Of a stretch of DNA of 18,842 nt, positions 1 to 7,632 are shown one piece after another. Source of the stretch: CAVSUR01 sp052143655 (GTDB lineage Bacteria; Actinomycetota; Actinomycetes; Streptosporangiales; Streptosporangiaceae); assembly GCA_052143655.1 (NCBI GenBank), contig JBKQSL010000060.1, positions 1 to 18,842 on the forward strand. Direction: 5' to 3'. A program made the translations under genes and the position numbers. Each line of letters begins with the position of its first letter. Positions within the stretch are counted from its first letter, which is position 1. Below the pieces are notes generated by a model. It saw nothing but the letters and a program-made list of their open reading frames with translations, was not told the DNA's origin and ran no database searches.

Positions 1-18
1 CGCGGTTTTGTTACGATC

Positions 19-47
19 TGGACAGGTAATCGGCTGCTCCTTATTCT
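19..47 (+). promoter_or_regulatory. Promoter of the Rieske oxygenase gene
   Basis: A -35 hexamer TGGACA (19-24) and a -10 hexamer TATTCT (42-47) are separated by exactly 17 bp. The expected transcription start is near position 54, which is also the A of the start codon, so the mRNA would be leaderless. The spacing and hexamers are seen directly; promoter activity is inferred. The palindromic operator begins at the base after the -10. Confidence 0.6.
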
Positions 48-63
48 GACTGTATGGTCAGTC
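48..63 (+). promoter_or_regulatory. TetR-type operator, site A (oxygenase gene)
   Basis: GACTGTATGGTCAGTC has matching outer arms GACTG and CAGTC around a 6-bp centre. It fits the window consensus GACTGAACRTTCAGTC at 13 of 16 positions. It lies between the -10 element and the first codons of the oxygenase gene, so a bound repressor would cover the transcription start. The likely binder is the TetR-family protein at 9484-10167; this is inference. Confidence 0.65.
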
Positions 64-1265
64 AGTACTCTGCGGTCAGCCAGCCCTCATACCCGCCCGC
101 TCCGATCGACCCGGCCGGCCTGGCCGAGTCGCTGAAGCCGTTCGGCGAGAGCCGGATGCTGCCCCGCGCCGCCTACGTCGACCCCGAGGTATTCGCCTGG
201 GAGCAGAAGAACTTCTTCGCCGGCGGCTGGACCTGCGCCGGGTTCAGCGCGGCGGTGGCCAGCCCCGGCGATCAGCGGGCCGAGCCGCTCGGCACTGGCA
301 GCGTGCTGCTGACCCGCGACGACGACGGGGTGCTGCACGCGTTCGCCAACTACTGCCGGCACCGAGGGCACGAGCTGCTGCCCTGCGGCACCTCGGCCCA
401 GGGCCGGGCCATCGTCTGCCCTTATCACTCGTGGACGTTCGGCCTGGCCGGGGATCTGCGCGCGGCGACCGGGTTCAAGGGCCGGGCCGGCTTTGACGAC
501 ACGGCCTGGGGCCTGGCGGAGCTGCCGGTCACCGAATGGCACGGGCTGATTTTCGTGGACGGGTCCCGGCGGGCTGCGCCGCTGGCCGGCCCGCTGGCTG
601 GCCTGGAGCCGCTGGTGGCGCCCTACGAGCCGGAACGGCTGGTCATCCGCGGGCGGCACGTCTATGACGCGGCCGCCAACTGGAAGATCCTCACCGAGAA
701 CTACCACGAGTGCTACCACTGCCCGATGATCCACCCGGAGCTGTGCCGGGTCAGCCCGCCGCGCAGCGGCGAGAACTACGCGGCGGACGGCGCCTGGGTG
801 GGCGGCTGGATGGACCTGCGCGAGGGCATGGACACGATGTCGCTGGACGGCACGAGCCGCGGCGTCCCGCTGCGCGGCCTGGACGCGACCGGGCTGCGCA
901 CCGTGATCTACGTCAACGTGTTCCCCAACGTGCTGCTGTCCCTGCACCCGGACTACGTGATGACGCACCGGCTGACGCCGACGGCCGTGGACCGGACCAC
1001 GATCGAGTGCTCGTGGGCGTTCGCCCCGGAGGCACTGGAGCGGCCCGACTTCGATCCCGCCTTCGCGGTGGACTTCTGGGACCTGACCAACCGGCAGGAC
1101 TGGGGCGCGTGCGAGTCGGTCCAGCGCGGGCTGTCCTCCGAGCACGCCCAGCCAGGCCCGCTGTCGCCGGACGAGGACGCGGTCTACCAGTTCGCCGGGA
1201 TCATCGCCCGGGGTTACCAGGGCCAGTCGTTCTGGTCCGCGGTGCCCGCCCCGGTAGCAGGCTGA
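54..1265 (+). CDS. Rieske non-haem iron oxygenase, large subunit (betaine/carnitine monooxygenase-like)
   Basis: This 403-residue protein is the oxygenase component of a Rieske-type enzyme, which uses O2 and electrons from a reductase to hydroxylate or demethylate a substrate. The [2Fe-2S] ligands are C101, H103, C122 and H125 (C-x-H, 18 intervening residues, C-x-x-H). The mononuclear iron site is N216, E219, H222, H227, with D349 in the NRQDW motif as probable third ligand. The residue bridging the two metal centres is a glutamate (E219), where most ring-hydroxylating dioxygenases have aspartate; carnitine monooxygenase CntA also has glutamate. The C-terminal W-D-x-x-N-x-Q-D-W pattern likewise resembles the CntA and glycine-betaine monooxygenase group. 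The ATG at 54 is chosen because no in-frame start exists between the upstream stop at 27 and this codon, and the next ATG (residue 35) would remove family-typical N-terminal sequence. No Shine-Dalgarno is present, consistent with a leaderless mRNA. No ferredoxin reductase gene is nearby. The substrate is unknown. Confidence 0.93.
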   Translation: MVSQYSAVSQPSYPPAPIDPAGLAESLKPFGESRMLPRAAYVDPEVFAWEQKNFFAGGWTCAGFSAAVASPGDQRAEPLGTGSVLLTRDDDGVLHAFANYCRHRGHELLPCGTSAQGRAIVCPYHSWTFGLAGDLRAATGFKGRAGFDDTAWGLAELPVTEWHGLIFVDGSRRAAPLAGPLAGLEPLVAPYEPERLVIRGRHVYDAAANWKILTENYHECYHCPMIHPELCRVSPPRSGENYAADGAWVGGWMDLREGMDTMSLDGTSRGVPLRGLDATGLRTVIYVNVFPNVLLSLHPDYVMTHRLTPTAVDRTTIECSWAFAPEALERPDFDPAFAVDFWDLTNRQDWGACESVQRGLSSEHAQPGPLSPDEDAVYQFAGIIARGYQGQSFWSAVPAPVAG

Positions 1266-1270
1266 CCGCC

Positions 1271-1286
1271 GGGCGCCCCGGCGCCC
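1271..1286 (+). terminator. GC-rich hairpin after the oxygenase gene
   Basis: GGGCGCC, two C bases, then GGCGCCC form an inverted repeat 6 nt after the oxygenase stop codon. It would fold with six or so base pairs and a tight loop. No T-run follows, which is common in GC-rich actinomycetes. It could end or attenuate the transcript before the peroxidase gene. Confidence 0.35.
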
Positions 1287-1361
1287 CGATCATGGAACAG
1301 AGCGGTCCGGCCGGGCGTTCACGCCAGGGCACCTGACGCCTGCCTGCCGAGGACACAATCC

Positions 1362-1853
<492 letters not shown>

Positions 1854-1882
1854 CCGGCCCGGCGGCCATCGCGGGGTTCGTC

Positions 1883-1897
1883 GCCGCGCTGCGCGGC
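1883..1897. terminator. Hairpin between convergent genes
   Basis: GCCGCG, a 3-nt loop CTG, then CGCGGC form a perfect 6-bp stem in the 54-bp gap between the convergent peroxidase and acyl-CoA dehydrogenase genes. It could terminate transcription from both sides. No T-run is seen. Confidence 0.4.
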
Positions 1898-1907
1898 TGA
1901 TCAGCCG

Positions 1908-3074
1908 TCAAGCGAGCGCGCGGGGGCCGCGCTTGACCATCTGGCCGGCGATGATCGCCCGCTGCACCTCGCTGGTGCCCTCCCAGATCCGCTCCACCCG
2001 CAGCTCGCGGTAGAACCGCTCGGCGACGTTCTCTCGCATGTACCCGCGGCCGCCGAAGACCTGCACGGCCCGGTCGGCCACCCGGCCGGCCATCTCCGAC
2101 GCGTACAGCTTGGCCATCGAGCACTGCGCGTGCGCGATCTTCACGTCGGTGCCCGCGTCGATCGCCCGGGCGGTCTCGTACGTCAGCGACCGGGCCGCGA
2201 ACAGCTCGGTCAGGCTGTCAGCGAGCATCGCCTGCACCTGGCCCAGCTCGCAGATCGGCCGGCCCTGTACCTGCCGCGCCCTGGCGAAGGCGGTCATCTC
2301 CTCGGTCAGCCGCTGCGCGGCGCCCAGGCAGCGGGCCGCCACCATCAGCCGCTCGAACCGGAACCACTCGTAGGCGAAGCTCATCCCGTCGCCCTCGGCG
2401 CCGACCAGGTTCGCCGCGGGCACCCGGACGTCGGAGAACGCGACGATCGGGTGGTGGTGGCTGATCGTGTGCGAGTAGGCCGGGGTGCGTACCACCCGCA
2501 CGCCGGGGCTGGGCAGGTCCACCAGGAACATCGCGTGCTCGCCGGCGTGCGCGCCGTCGGCCAGCCTGGCCTGGAAGAACGCGAAGTCGGCCGTGTTGAA
2601 CGACGTCACGTGCCACTTCTCGCCGGTGAGCAGGTACTCGTCGCCATCGCTTCGGGCCGTCGCCTCGATCGCGTCGACGTCCGACCCGGCGCCCGCCTCG
2701 GTGATCGCGTAGCACTCCTCCCGCTCGCCGCGGATCGCCGGCTTGACGTATCGCTCCAGCTGCTCGGGCGTGGCCACCTCCGGCAGCCAGGACGGCGGGG
2801 TCGCCGCCGACCAGCCGAGCGCGTTGGTGACCCGGCCTGCCTGTTCCTGGATCAGCACCTGCTGCAGCGCGGTCGCGCCGCCGCCGCCGAGGTCGACGGG
2901 CATGTTCGCGGAATGGATGCCCAGTTCCCTGGCCCGCGCCGCGTGCCGGGCGGCGAGTTCGGAGTCCAGCTCGCCGTTGTTCATCTCCGCGGTGACCTCG
3001 TAGGGGATCAGCTCGTCGGCGAACGCGGCCGCCCGGGCCTGGATGTCACGATCAGCGTCGGACAGGCTGTACAT
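1908..3074 (-). CDS. Acyl-CoA dehydrogenase family protein
   Basis: This 388-residue flavoprotein has the normal length of the family, which oxidises an acyl-CoA to the 2,3-enoyl-CoA and passes electrons to electron-transferring flavoprotein. The family signature YAITEAGAGSD is followed by the LLTGEKWH segment of the beta domain. The C-terminal stretch has VFGGRGYMRE and then IWEGTSEVQR, in which E365 occupies the usual catalytic-base position. GGAGGAG lies 5 nt upstream of the ATG. A perfect copy of the window's palindromic operator (3119-3134) overlaps its probable promoter. It stands alone in its transcription unit, but the shared operator ties it to the CoA ligase at 5355-7604, which could supply its substrate. 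The acyl chain cannot be read from the sequence; some members act on nitro-compounds or unusual CoA thioesters. Confidence 0.94.
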   Translation of the reverse strand: MYSLSDADRDIQARAAAFADELIPYEVTAEMNNGELDSELAARHAARARELGIHSANMPVDLGGGGATALQQVLIQEQAGRVTNALGWSAATPPSWLPEVATPEQLERYVKPAIRGEREECYAITEAGAGSDVDAIEATARSDGDEYLLTGEKWHVTSFNTADFAFFQARLADGAHAGEHAMFLVDLPSPGVRVVRTPAYSHTISHHHPIVAFSDVRVPAANLVGAEGDGMSFAYEWFRFERLMVAARCLGAAQRLTEEMTAFARARQVQGRPICELGQVQAMLADSLTELFAARSLTYETARAIDAGTDVKIAHAQCSMAKLYASEMAGRVADRAVQVFGGRGYMRENVAERFYRELRVERIWEGTSEVQRAIIAGQMVKRGPRALA

Positions 3075-3118
3075 CGGGCTCCTCCGGGTGGCATAACGGG
3101 GTCGGCAGCGCTCGTGCT

Positions 3119-3134
3119 GACTGAACGTTCAGTC
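3119..3134 (-). promoter_or_regulatory. TetR-type operator, site B (acyl-CoA dehydrogenase gene)
   Basis: GACTGAACGTTCAGTC is a perfect 16-bp palindrome and defines the consensus in this window. It lies 45-60 bp upstream of the acyl-CoA dehydrogenase start. Its distal end overlaps the minus-strand -10 element TAGACT, so binding would block RNA polymerase. Confidence 0.8.
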
Positions 3135-3160
3135 TAAACGGCGGCGGGCAGGCCTGACCA
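3131..3160 (-). promoter_or_regulatory. Probable promoter of the acyl-CoA dehydrogenase gene
   Basis: On the minus strand the -10 candidate is TAGACT (3136-3131). A -35 candidate TGGTCA lies at 3160-3155 with an 18-bp spacer. The same TAGACT/operator overlap recurs at 9373-9378 and 18348-18353, which strengthens the -10 call. The -35 is weaker. Confidence 0.5.
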
Positions 3161-3318
3161 GAGTGCCGGTAACTTAGCGGAGTTTCTCCGGTAAGAGGCG
3201 CGGGTACCAGCCCTGTCAGACCTGCAGCACCGCTCGTCGTGACCGGGGGAAGGGCTCCGGCCGCGCTGATGGAAGCGGGCGGGGGGCCTGCAGGCTAACC
3301 GGGGGAGGAAGAACGATC
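3140..3318 (+). other. GC-rich region upstream of the small membrane protein gene
   Basis: This stretch separates operator B from the small gene at 3319. It holds two CCGGTAA direct repeats near 3166 and 3187, a small hairpin CGGAG-TTT-CTCCG (3178-3190), and CCTGCAG motifs near 3219 and 3289. It is likely the promoter and 5' leader of the small gene. I could not match it to a known riboswitch class. Confidence 0.3.
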
Positions 3319-3456
3319 ATGCGTTTCCTGAAGCCTGTCCTGGCCTTCGCGGCCGTCTGCGCGTGCATGCTCGCGGTGACAGGCGTCGCCAAGCGCCGCC
3401 GTGGCAGCCAGCCGGGCGAGCGCAAGCCGAGCCGGCGTCGGCGCGCGCAGGCCTGA
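3319..3456 (+). CDS. Small single-pass membrane protein with basic tail
   Basis: A short frame encodes 45 residues starting MRFLKPVLAF. Residues 4-24 form one hydrophobic segment that could span the membrane. The remaining 21 residues are strongly basic, with KRRRG and PSRRRRA clusters, so the C-terminus should face the cytoplasm by the positive-inside rule, or the helix could be an uncleaved signal anchor. GGAGGAAG lies about 8 nt upstream of the ATG, and codon choice favours G or C at third positions as in the neighbouring genes. A strong hairpin 28 nt after the stop is consistent with a self-contained transcript. I do not recognise the family and assign no function. A real gene is likely because the ribosome site, membrane segment and terminator coincide. 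Confidence 0.6.
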   Translation: MRFLKPVLAFAAVCACMLAVTGVAKRRRGSQPGERKPSRRRRAQA

Positions 3457-3484
3457 CGCTCACACGCTCGCAGGTAACGGCATA

Positions 3485-3520
3485 GCGGCCGGCGGCCGCC
3501 TCAGGGTGGCCGCCGGCCGC
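3485..3520 (+). terminator. Strong hairpin terminator after the small membrane protein gene
   Basis: GCGGCCGGCGGCC (3485-3497) and its exact complement GGCCGCCGGCCGC (3508-3520) form a perfect 13-bp stem with a 10-nt loop. It is the most stable hairpin I noticed in the window. It ends the small-gene unit and insulates the promoter at about 3574-3602. No T-run follows. Confidence 0.65.
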
Positions 3521-3602
3521 ATGCTTGCCGCGGGGGATACTCCCCGGGTCCGCCTGGCGGCGGTGCTCATCGCATGTCGCGGCACCGCCCGCCGCCCATC
3601 TT

Positions 3603-3618
3603 GACTGAACAGTCAGTT
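3603..3618 (+). promoter_or_regulatory. TetR-type operator, site C (DAO-type oxidase gene)
   Basis: GACTGAACAGTCAGTT matches the consensus at 14 of 16 positions. It also contains a shorter perfect palindrome, TGACTG-AA-CAGTCA (3602-3615). By analogy with site A, the preceding bases CATCTT (3597-3602) would be the -10 and ATGTCG (3574-3579) the -35, with 17 bp between; both hexamers are weak. The site lies 19 bp upstream of the preferred GTG start. Confidence 0.6.
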
Positions 3619-3619
3619 C

Positions 3620-3643
3620 ATGCCAGCATCGGGCTCGTGGTAA
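3620..3643 (+). other. Possible 7-residue leader ORF overlapping the oxidase start
   Basis: An ATG 2 nt after operator C opens a seven-codon frame, MPASGSW, stopping at TAA 3641-3643. It overlaps the GTG at 3637 used by the oxidase gene in another frame. Since that GTG lacks a clear Shine-Dalgarno, termination of the leader could feed ribosomes to it. The frame is seen; translation and coupling are speculative. Confidence 0.2.
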
Positions 3644-4866
3644 CGCCTGTGCCGTCCCGCCCGGATACCGCTGATGCCGTGGTCGTAGGCGGCGGGACCG
3701 TGGGCGCCTGGTGCGCCTGGTTCCTGCGCCGCAGCGGCCTGAACCGGGTCGTCCTGATCGACAAGCGCACGCTCGGCGAGGGCGCGAGCAGCCGCGCCGC
3801 CGGCGTGATCCGAACCCAGGGCGGCACCCGCTGGGCCGTGCAGCTCGCCGAGTGGTCGCGCCGCTTCTACCTGCGCCAGCGGGACGAGCTGGGCATCGAC
3901 TCCGGGTTCACCCCGCAGGGCTACCTGCTGCCCTGCTTCACCGCAGAAGACGTCGCCGCCGCCCGGGAGCGGATGGCGATGCAGAACGGGCTCGGCCTGT
4001 CGGTGCGCTGGCTGGAGCCCAGCGAGGTCGACGCGGCCTGCCCGGCGATGGCGCCCGGGGTCACGCTCGGCGGCACGTTCTGCGCCGAAGACGGGTACCT
4101 GTCCCCGCCGCGCAACGTGCTCGCCTACGCCGTGGCGCTGGCGGTCAGCGGGGTGGAGATCCGCGAGCGGGTCGCCTGCACCGGGCTGATCACCGACGGC
4201 GATACGGTCACCGGCGTGCAGACCTCCGCGGGCCCGGTGAGCACCCCGCTGGTCGTACTCACCGGCGGCCCGGAACTCGCGGAGGTCGGCGCGCTGGCCG
4301 GCATCAGGGTGCCCGCCGCCGGAGTCCGCCACCAGGTGGCGGTCACCGAGCGGCATCCCGAGCTGCACTCGTCCCGGCTGCCGATGGTCTTCGACCTGCC
4401 TGACGGGCTGTACTGGCGGCCCGAGGAGGGCGGGATGCTGTTCGGGATGAGCAACCCGCACGAGCGGCCCGGCCCGGTCAGCTGCGTCGACGAGCCGTAC
4501 CTGGCCCGGATGCGGCAGCGCCTGGCGCAGCTCGTGCCCGTCAGCGCGGGCCTCGGCCTGCGCCGGGTCTGGGCGGCCACGATCGACTACACCCCCGATC
4601 ACCTGCCGATCATCGGCCCGGCCCGGGACGGCGAGCGGGTCCTGACCGGTGTCACGGTGGTCAGCGCCGCGGGTGCCGGCATGATGTGGGGTCCGGGCCT
4701 GGCCCGCGCCGCGGCCGACGTCGCCCTCACCGGCACCTCGGAGGTGACCGATGTGGCATCGCTCGGGCTCGACCGGTTCGGGCCGGACGGAACAAGCACG
4801 CTCGCGACCGACCCGATCGCGCTGCCGTTCCCGCGGCAGGCCCTGGGTGCCCTGACCCGATCCTGA
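3637..4866 (+). CDS. FAD-dependent amine/amino acid oxidase, DAO family
   Basis: This protein (409 residues from the GTG) belongs to the D-amino-acid oxidase/sarcosine oxidase/glycine oxidase group, flavoenzymes that oxidise a C-N bond to an imine. The N-terminal dinucleotide fold is VVVGGGTVGAWCAWFL, followed by LIDKRTLGEGASSRAAGVIR, the usual FAD-contacting turn. The C-terminus has TPDHLPIIGP and SAAGAGMMWGPGLARAAAD, the family's second FAD-binding region. An ATG at 3574 would extend the frame by 21 residues, but those codons read through operator C and lie at or upstream of the probable promoter, so I prefer GTG 3637 (GTG 3649 is also possible). The cupin gene follows after 62 bp on the same strand. 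The substrate is probably a secondary or tertiary amine made by, or parallel to, the oxygenase; this is inference. Confidence 0.88.
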   Translation: MVTPVPSRPDTADAVVVGGGTVGAWCAWFLRRSGLNRVVLIDKRTLGEGASSRAAGVIRTQGGTRWAVQLAEWSRRFYLRQRDELGIDSGFTPQGYLLPCFTAEDVAAARERMAMQNGLGLSVRWLEPSEVDAACPAMAPGVTLGGTFCAEDGYLSPPRNVLAYAVALAVSGVEIRERVACTGLITDGDTVTGVQTSAGPVSTPLVVLTGGPELAEVGALAGIRVPAAGVRHQVAVTERHPELHSSRLPMVFDLPDGLYWRPEEGGMLFGMSNPHERPGPVSCVDEPYLARMRQRLAQLVPVSAGLGLRRVWAATIDYTPDHLPIIGPARDGERVLTGVTVVSAAGAGMMWGPGLARAAADVALTGTSEVTDVASLGLDRFGPDGTSTLATDPIALPFPRQALGALTRS

Positions 4867-4928
4867 TCCCAGCCCGCCCCGGGCGGCACGCCCGGTGCAC
4901 CCCGCTATCACCGGAAGGACACCGCGGC

Positions 4929-5273
4929 ATGACTGACATCACCACCGGGTTCCTGGCCTCCGCCGTCACCGCCGAACTCGAGGACTGGGGCCCGCTGGGA
5001 GAGGCGACCGGCGAGCCGATGGCAACCTCGGGGCTCACCCTGTGGCAGGACGGCGAGCAGGAGGCCGGGGTCTGGGAGTGCGCCCCGGGCCCGTCCTACT
5101 GGAAGCTGGAGACGCACGAGTTCGTGCATATCGTGGCCGGCCGGATGACGGTCACCCCGGACGGCGGCGAGTCGCGTGACATCGGCCCCGGCGACACTGC
5201 GGTGTTCCCCCGCGGCTGGGCCGGGACCTGGCAGATCCACGAGCAGATCCGCAAGGTCTACGTCATCTTCTGA
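4929..5273 (+). CDS. Small cupin-domain protein (cupin_3/DUF861-like)
   Basis: This 114-residue protein is a single cupin barrel. The core runs from WKLETHEFVHIVAGRMTV through DIGPGDTAVFPRGWAGTW and ends with IRKVYVIF, the pattern of the DUF861/cupin_3 family, which also contains (S)-ureidoglycine aminohydrolase domains. Potential metal-binding residues are the glutamate and histidines of ETHEFVH. The short form usually has unknown function and often accompanies amine-oxidising flavoenzymes or aldehyde dehydrogenases in gene clusters. GGAAGGA lies 9 nt upstream of the ATG. It follows the DAO-type oxidase by 62 bp with no obvious terminator between, so both are probably one operon under operator C. 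A role in handling an unstable imine or amino intermediate is plausible but unproven. Confidence 0.87.
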   Translation: MTDITTGFLASAVTAELEDWGPLGEATGEPMATSGLTLWQDGEQEAGVWECAPGPSYWKLETHEFVHIVAGRMTVTPDGGESRDIGPGDTAVFPRGWAGTWQIHEQIRKVYVIF

Positions 5274-5354
5274 CGGATGCAGCACGTGTCGCCGGGCCGC
5301 ATGACGTCGGCGCGGTGCCTCCGATTGTGCCCAGCCCGCGCGCGATCGCCGCCG

Positions 5355-7604
5355 TTATGGCGCGGCCGGTCGCGCTTGCCCGCCGTGCGAGTCGGCCGGG
5401 GAGCGCGGGACCGCCAGGGCGTCGGCCGCTACCGCGCCGGACGGCCCGCAGATCAGCGGGTTGATGTCGAGTGCCTCCAGGTGATCGCCGAGGTCAGCGG
5501 CCAGCCCTGACAGCGCCGCGACGGCAGCCGCGACGGCCGGCAGGTCGGCGGGCGGGGCGCCCCTGGCGCCCGCCAGCAGCGCGCTGGCCCGAAGCTCGCC
5601 TAGCAGCCGGCCGGCGGCGGCCGCATCCACCGGCGGCAGCGCCACCACCCGGTCGGCCAGCAGCTCGACCAGCACGCCGCCCGCGCCGATGACCAGCAGC
5701 GGGCCGAGCGCCGGGTCGCGGGCGATGCCGAGAGCCAGCTCGGTGCCGTGCGGTGCGGTCTGGCAGACCAGCACCCGCGGGCCGAGCCGCCCGCACATGT
5801 CCGCGTAGGCGGCCGCCAGTGCGGCGGCGTCGCCGAGGCCGATGGCGACGCCGCCGACGTCGGACTTGTGCGCGATCCCGGGCTTGTCGGTCTTGAGCAC
5901 CACCGGGTAGCCGATCTCATCTGCTGCCGCGAGGACGGCACCGGGGTCAGCCGCCTGGCACGCCCGGGTCGCGGCGATGCCGTAGTCGCGCAGCAGGCCG
6001 AGCAGCGGCGCGCCGCTGGCCTGGCCCGCGGCGAGCAGGGCGATGGCCCGCTCGCGGCGCGCGGCGGCAGCACCGGACAGGCCGCCGCCGGACTCCGCAG
6101 CACCGGCCCTGGCCCCCGCCCCCGGCCCGGCCCGGCGGCTGGGATCGGCCGGCCCGCGACTCGCGTGGCTGACCAGATGGCGCAGCGCCAGCAGGCCGGA
6201 CCTGGTGCCCTCCAGCACCGGGACGCCCGCCGCCCGCAGCCGCGCCGCCTGGTCCTGGTCGATCACGCTCGCCAGGTTGGCCAGCACCGCGACCGGCTTG
6301 GCGGTAGCGGCCGCGGCGTCCAGCACCGCCAGCGGGTAGGAGTCGTCACCGTCCAGCTCGGCCACCAGGTCGATGGCCAGCGCCACGGCGGCCACGGCGT
6401 CGTCGTCCGCCAGCGCCCCGAGCGCGCCGGCGAACAGGCCGCGGGTGCCCGCCCCGGTGCCCCAGACATCCAGCGGGTTGGCCGGCTCCAGGCCCGGGTC
6501 GAGCAGGTCGGCCAGCCGGGCCCGGGTATCCGCGCTGATCGGCGCGTACGGGACGCCGAGCTGCTCGGCCAGGTCGGCGATGTGCGCGCGCTGCAGGCCC
6601 GAGTCGTGCACGGTGGCGATGCCGCCCGGGCCGCTGCTGCCCGGGCGGCGGCCGCGGCGGCCTATCGCGAACAGCTCGAGGGTGTCCGCCATCTCGGCGA
6701 GGTCGCCGACCCGGTGCACGCCGTAGCCGCGGGCCAGCGCCTCCCAGCCGCCGTCCCCAGCCGCCAGGGCCCCCGAGTGCGCCGCCACCATCGCCCGGCC
6801 GCTGGCCGAGTGGCCGGCGCTGAGCAGCACGACCGGGATATCCCGCTCGGCGGCTCGGGCCAGCGCCTGGCGCAGCCGGTCCGGATCCCTGATCGCCTCT
6901 AGGACCAGGGCCAGCACTCGGGTCTGCGGCAGGCCGAGCGCGTACTCCAGGTATGCCGGGGCCGCCGTGACCAGCTCCTGCCCGGAGGAGACCGCGACCG
7001 TGAAGCCGATGCCGCGGGTGTTGCGCAGCAGCGCAGAGAACACCGACCCCGAGTGCGTGACCAGGGCGACCGGGCCCGCTGGCAGCGGCTCGGGCTCGAT
7101 GTAGCCGATCGCCCGCAGCCCGTGGCCGACGTTGACGAAGCCCATGCAGCCCGCTCCGCAGACTGCCATTCCGGCGTCGCGGGCGATGCCTGCGAGCCTG
7201 TCCCGCAGGGCCGGCCCTGCGGGCCGGCCTGCCTCGCCAGACTGCCCCGGCGTCGGCGGCGGCTCGTGCGCGCTGCCGAAGATCACCGCCGACCGGGCGC
7301 CGTGCCAGGCGGCCAGTGCCAGCTGATCCTCCAGCATGGCGTCCGGCACGCCGAGCAGCACCAGGTCGACCGGCTCGGGCACGACGGCCAGTGAGGGCAG
7401 GCAGTGCCGCTCGCCGATCTGGTCATACCGCGGATTGACCAGGTGCACCTGCGGCGCGGCCGGGCTCCTGGTGACCTCCGCGATCATCCGCTCGCCGAAC
7501 GAGCCGGGCCGCGGCGACGCGCCCACGACCGCGACGCTGCGCGCCTCCAGCATCGCGGTCAGCGCGGCCTGCTCCGCCCGGATGGCCGGGGAGGACAGAC
7601 GCAT
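5355..7604 (-). CDS. ADP-forming acyl-CoA synthetase (fused alpha and beta subunits)
   Basis: This 749-residue protein couples a carboxylic acid and CoA using ATP, giving ADP and phosphate (acetate--CoA ligase, ADP-forming, family), or works in reverse. Residues 20-165 are a CoA-binding Rossmann domain (SVAVVGASPRPGSFGERM; GAGCMGFVNV). Residues about 175-460 are succinyl-CoA-synthetase-like domains with H276 in AAHSGAL, the position of the phosphorylated histidine. An Ala/Gly/Pro-rich linker leads to a C-terminal ATP-grasp domain with VVLKTDKPGIAHKSDVGG and a late ALDINPLI motif. The open frame extends 48 codons upstream into the preceding gene, but the ATG at 7604, preceded by GGAAG, leaves only the expected family N-terminus. 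It lies 28 nt after the flavin oxidoreductase and must share its transcript. Linkage to the acyl-CoA dehydrogenase through the common operator suggests it activates the carboxylic acid product of the pathway; the acid is unknown. Confidence 0.9.
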   Translation of the reverse strand: MRLSSPAIRAEQAALTAMLEARSVAVVGASPRPGSFGERMIAEVTRSPAAPQVHLVNPRYDQIGERHCLPSLAVVPEPVDLVLLGVPDAMLEDQLALAAWHGARSAVIFGSAHEPPPTPGQSGEAGRPAGPALRDRLAGIARDAGMAVCGAGCMGFVNVGHGLRAIGYIEPEPLPAGPVALVTHSGSVFSALLRNTRGIGFTVAVSSGQELVTAAPAYLEYALGLPQTRVLALVLEAIRDPDRLRQALARAAERDIPVVLLSAGHSASGRAMVAAHSGALAAGDGGWEALARGYGVHRVGDLAEMADTLELFAIGRRGRRPGSSGPGGIATVHDSGLQRAHIADLAEQLGVPYAPISADTRARLADLLDPGLEPANPLDVWGTGAGTRGLFAGALGALADDDAVAAVALAIDLVAELDGDDSYPLAVLDAAAATAKPVAVLANLASVIDQDQAARLRAAGVPVLEGTRSGLLALRHLVSHASRGPADPSRRAGPGAGARAGAAESGGGLSGAAAARRERAIALLAAGQASGAPLLGLLRDYGIAATRACQAADPGAVLAAADEIGYPVVLKTDKPGIAHKSDVGGVAIGLGDAAALAAAYADMCGRLGPRVLVCQTAPHGTELALGIARDPALGPLLVIGAGGVLVELLADRVVALPPVDAAAAGRLLGELRASALLAGARGAPPADLPAVAAAVAALSGLAADLGDHLEALDINPLICGPSGAVAADALAVPRSPADSHGGQARPAAP

Positions 7605-7632
7605 GACGGCTTCCGGATCCGCTGCAGCCCGG

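Noticed and set aside
3140..3318. Structured leader considered as a riboswitch
   Set aside because: It has small hairpins and repeats, but I could not find the conserved boxes of TPP, cobalamin, glycine, SAM, c-di-GMP or c-di-AMP riboswitches.
3401..3604. Plus-strand open frame of 67 codons after the small membrane protein gene
   Set aside because: It overlaps the small gene in another frame and reads through the 13-bp-stem terminator; no ribosome site.
4928..4940. CATGACTGACATC at the cupin start as another operator
   Set aside because: Only the short GACTGA element matches and the right arm is absent; the cupin is adequately explained by cotranscription from site C.
5748..6902. Plus-strand open frame of 384 codons inside the CoA ligase
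   Set aside because: The opposite strand carries clear CoA-binding, phospho-histidine and ATP-grasp motifs; this frame is Arg/Gly/Ala-rich with no motif.
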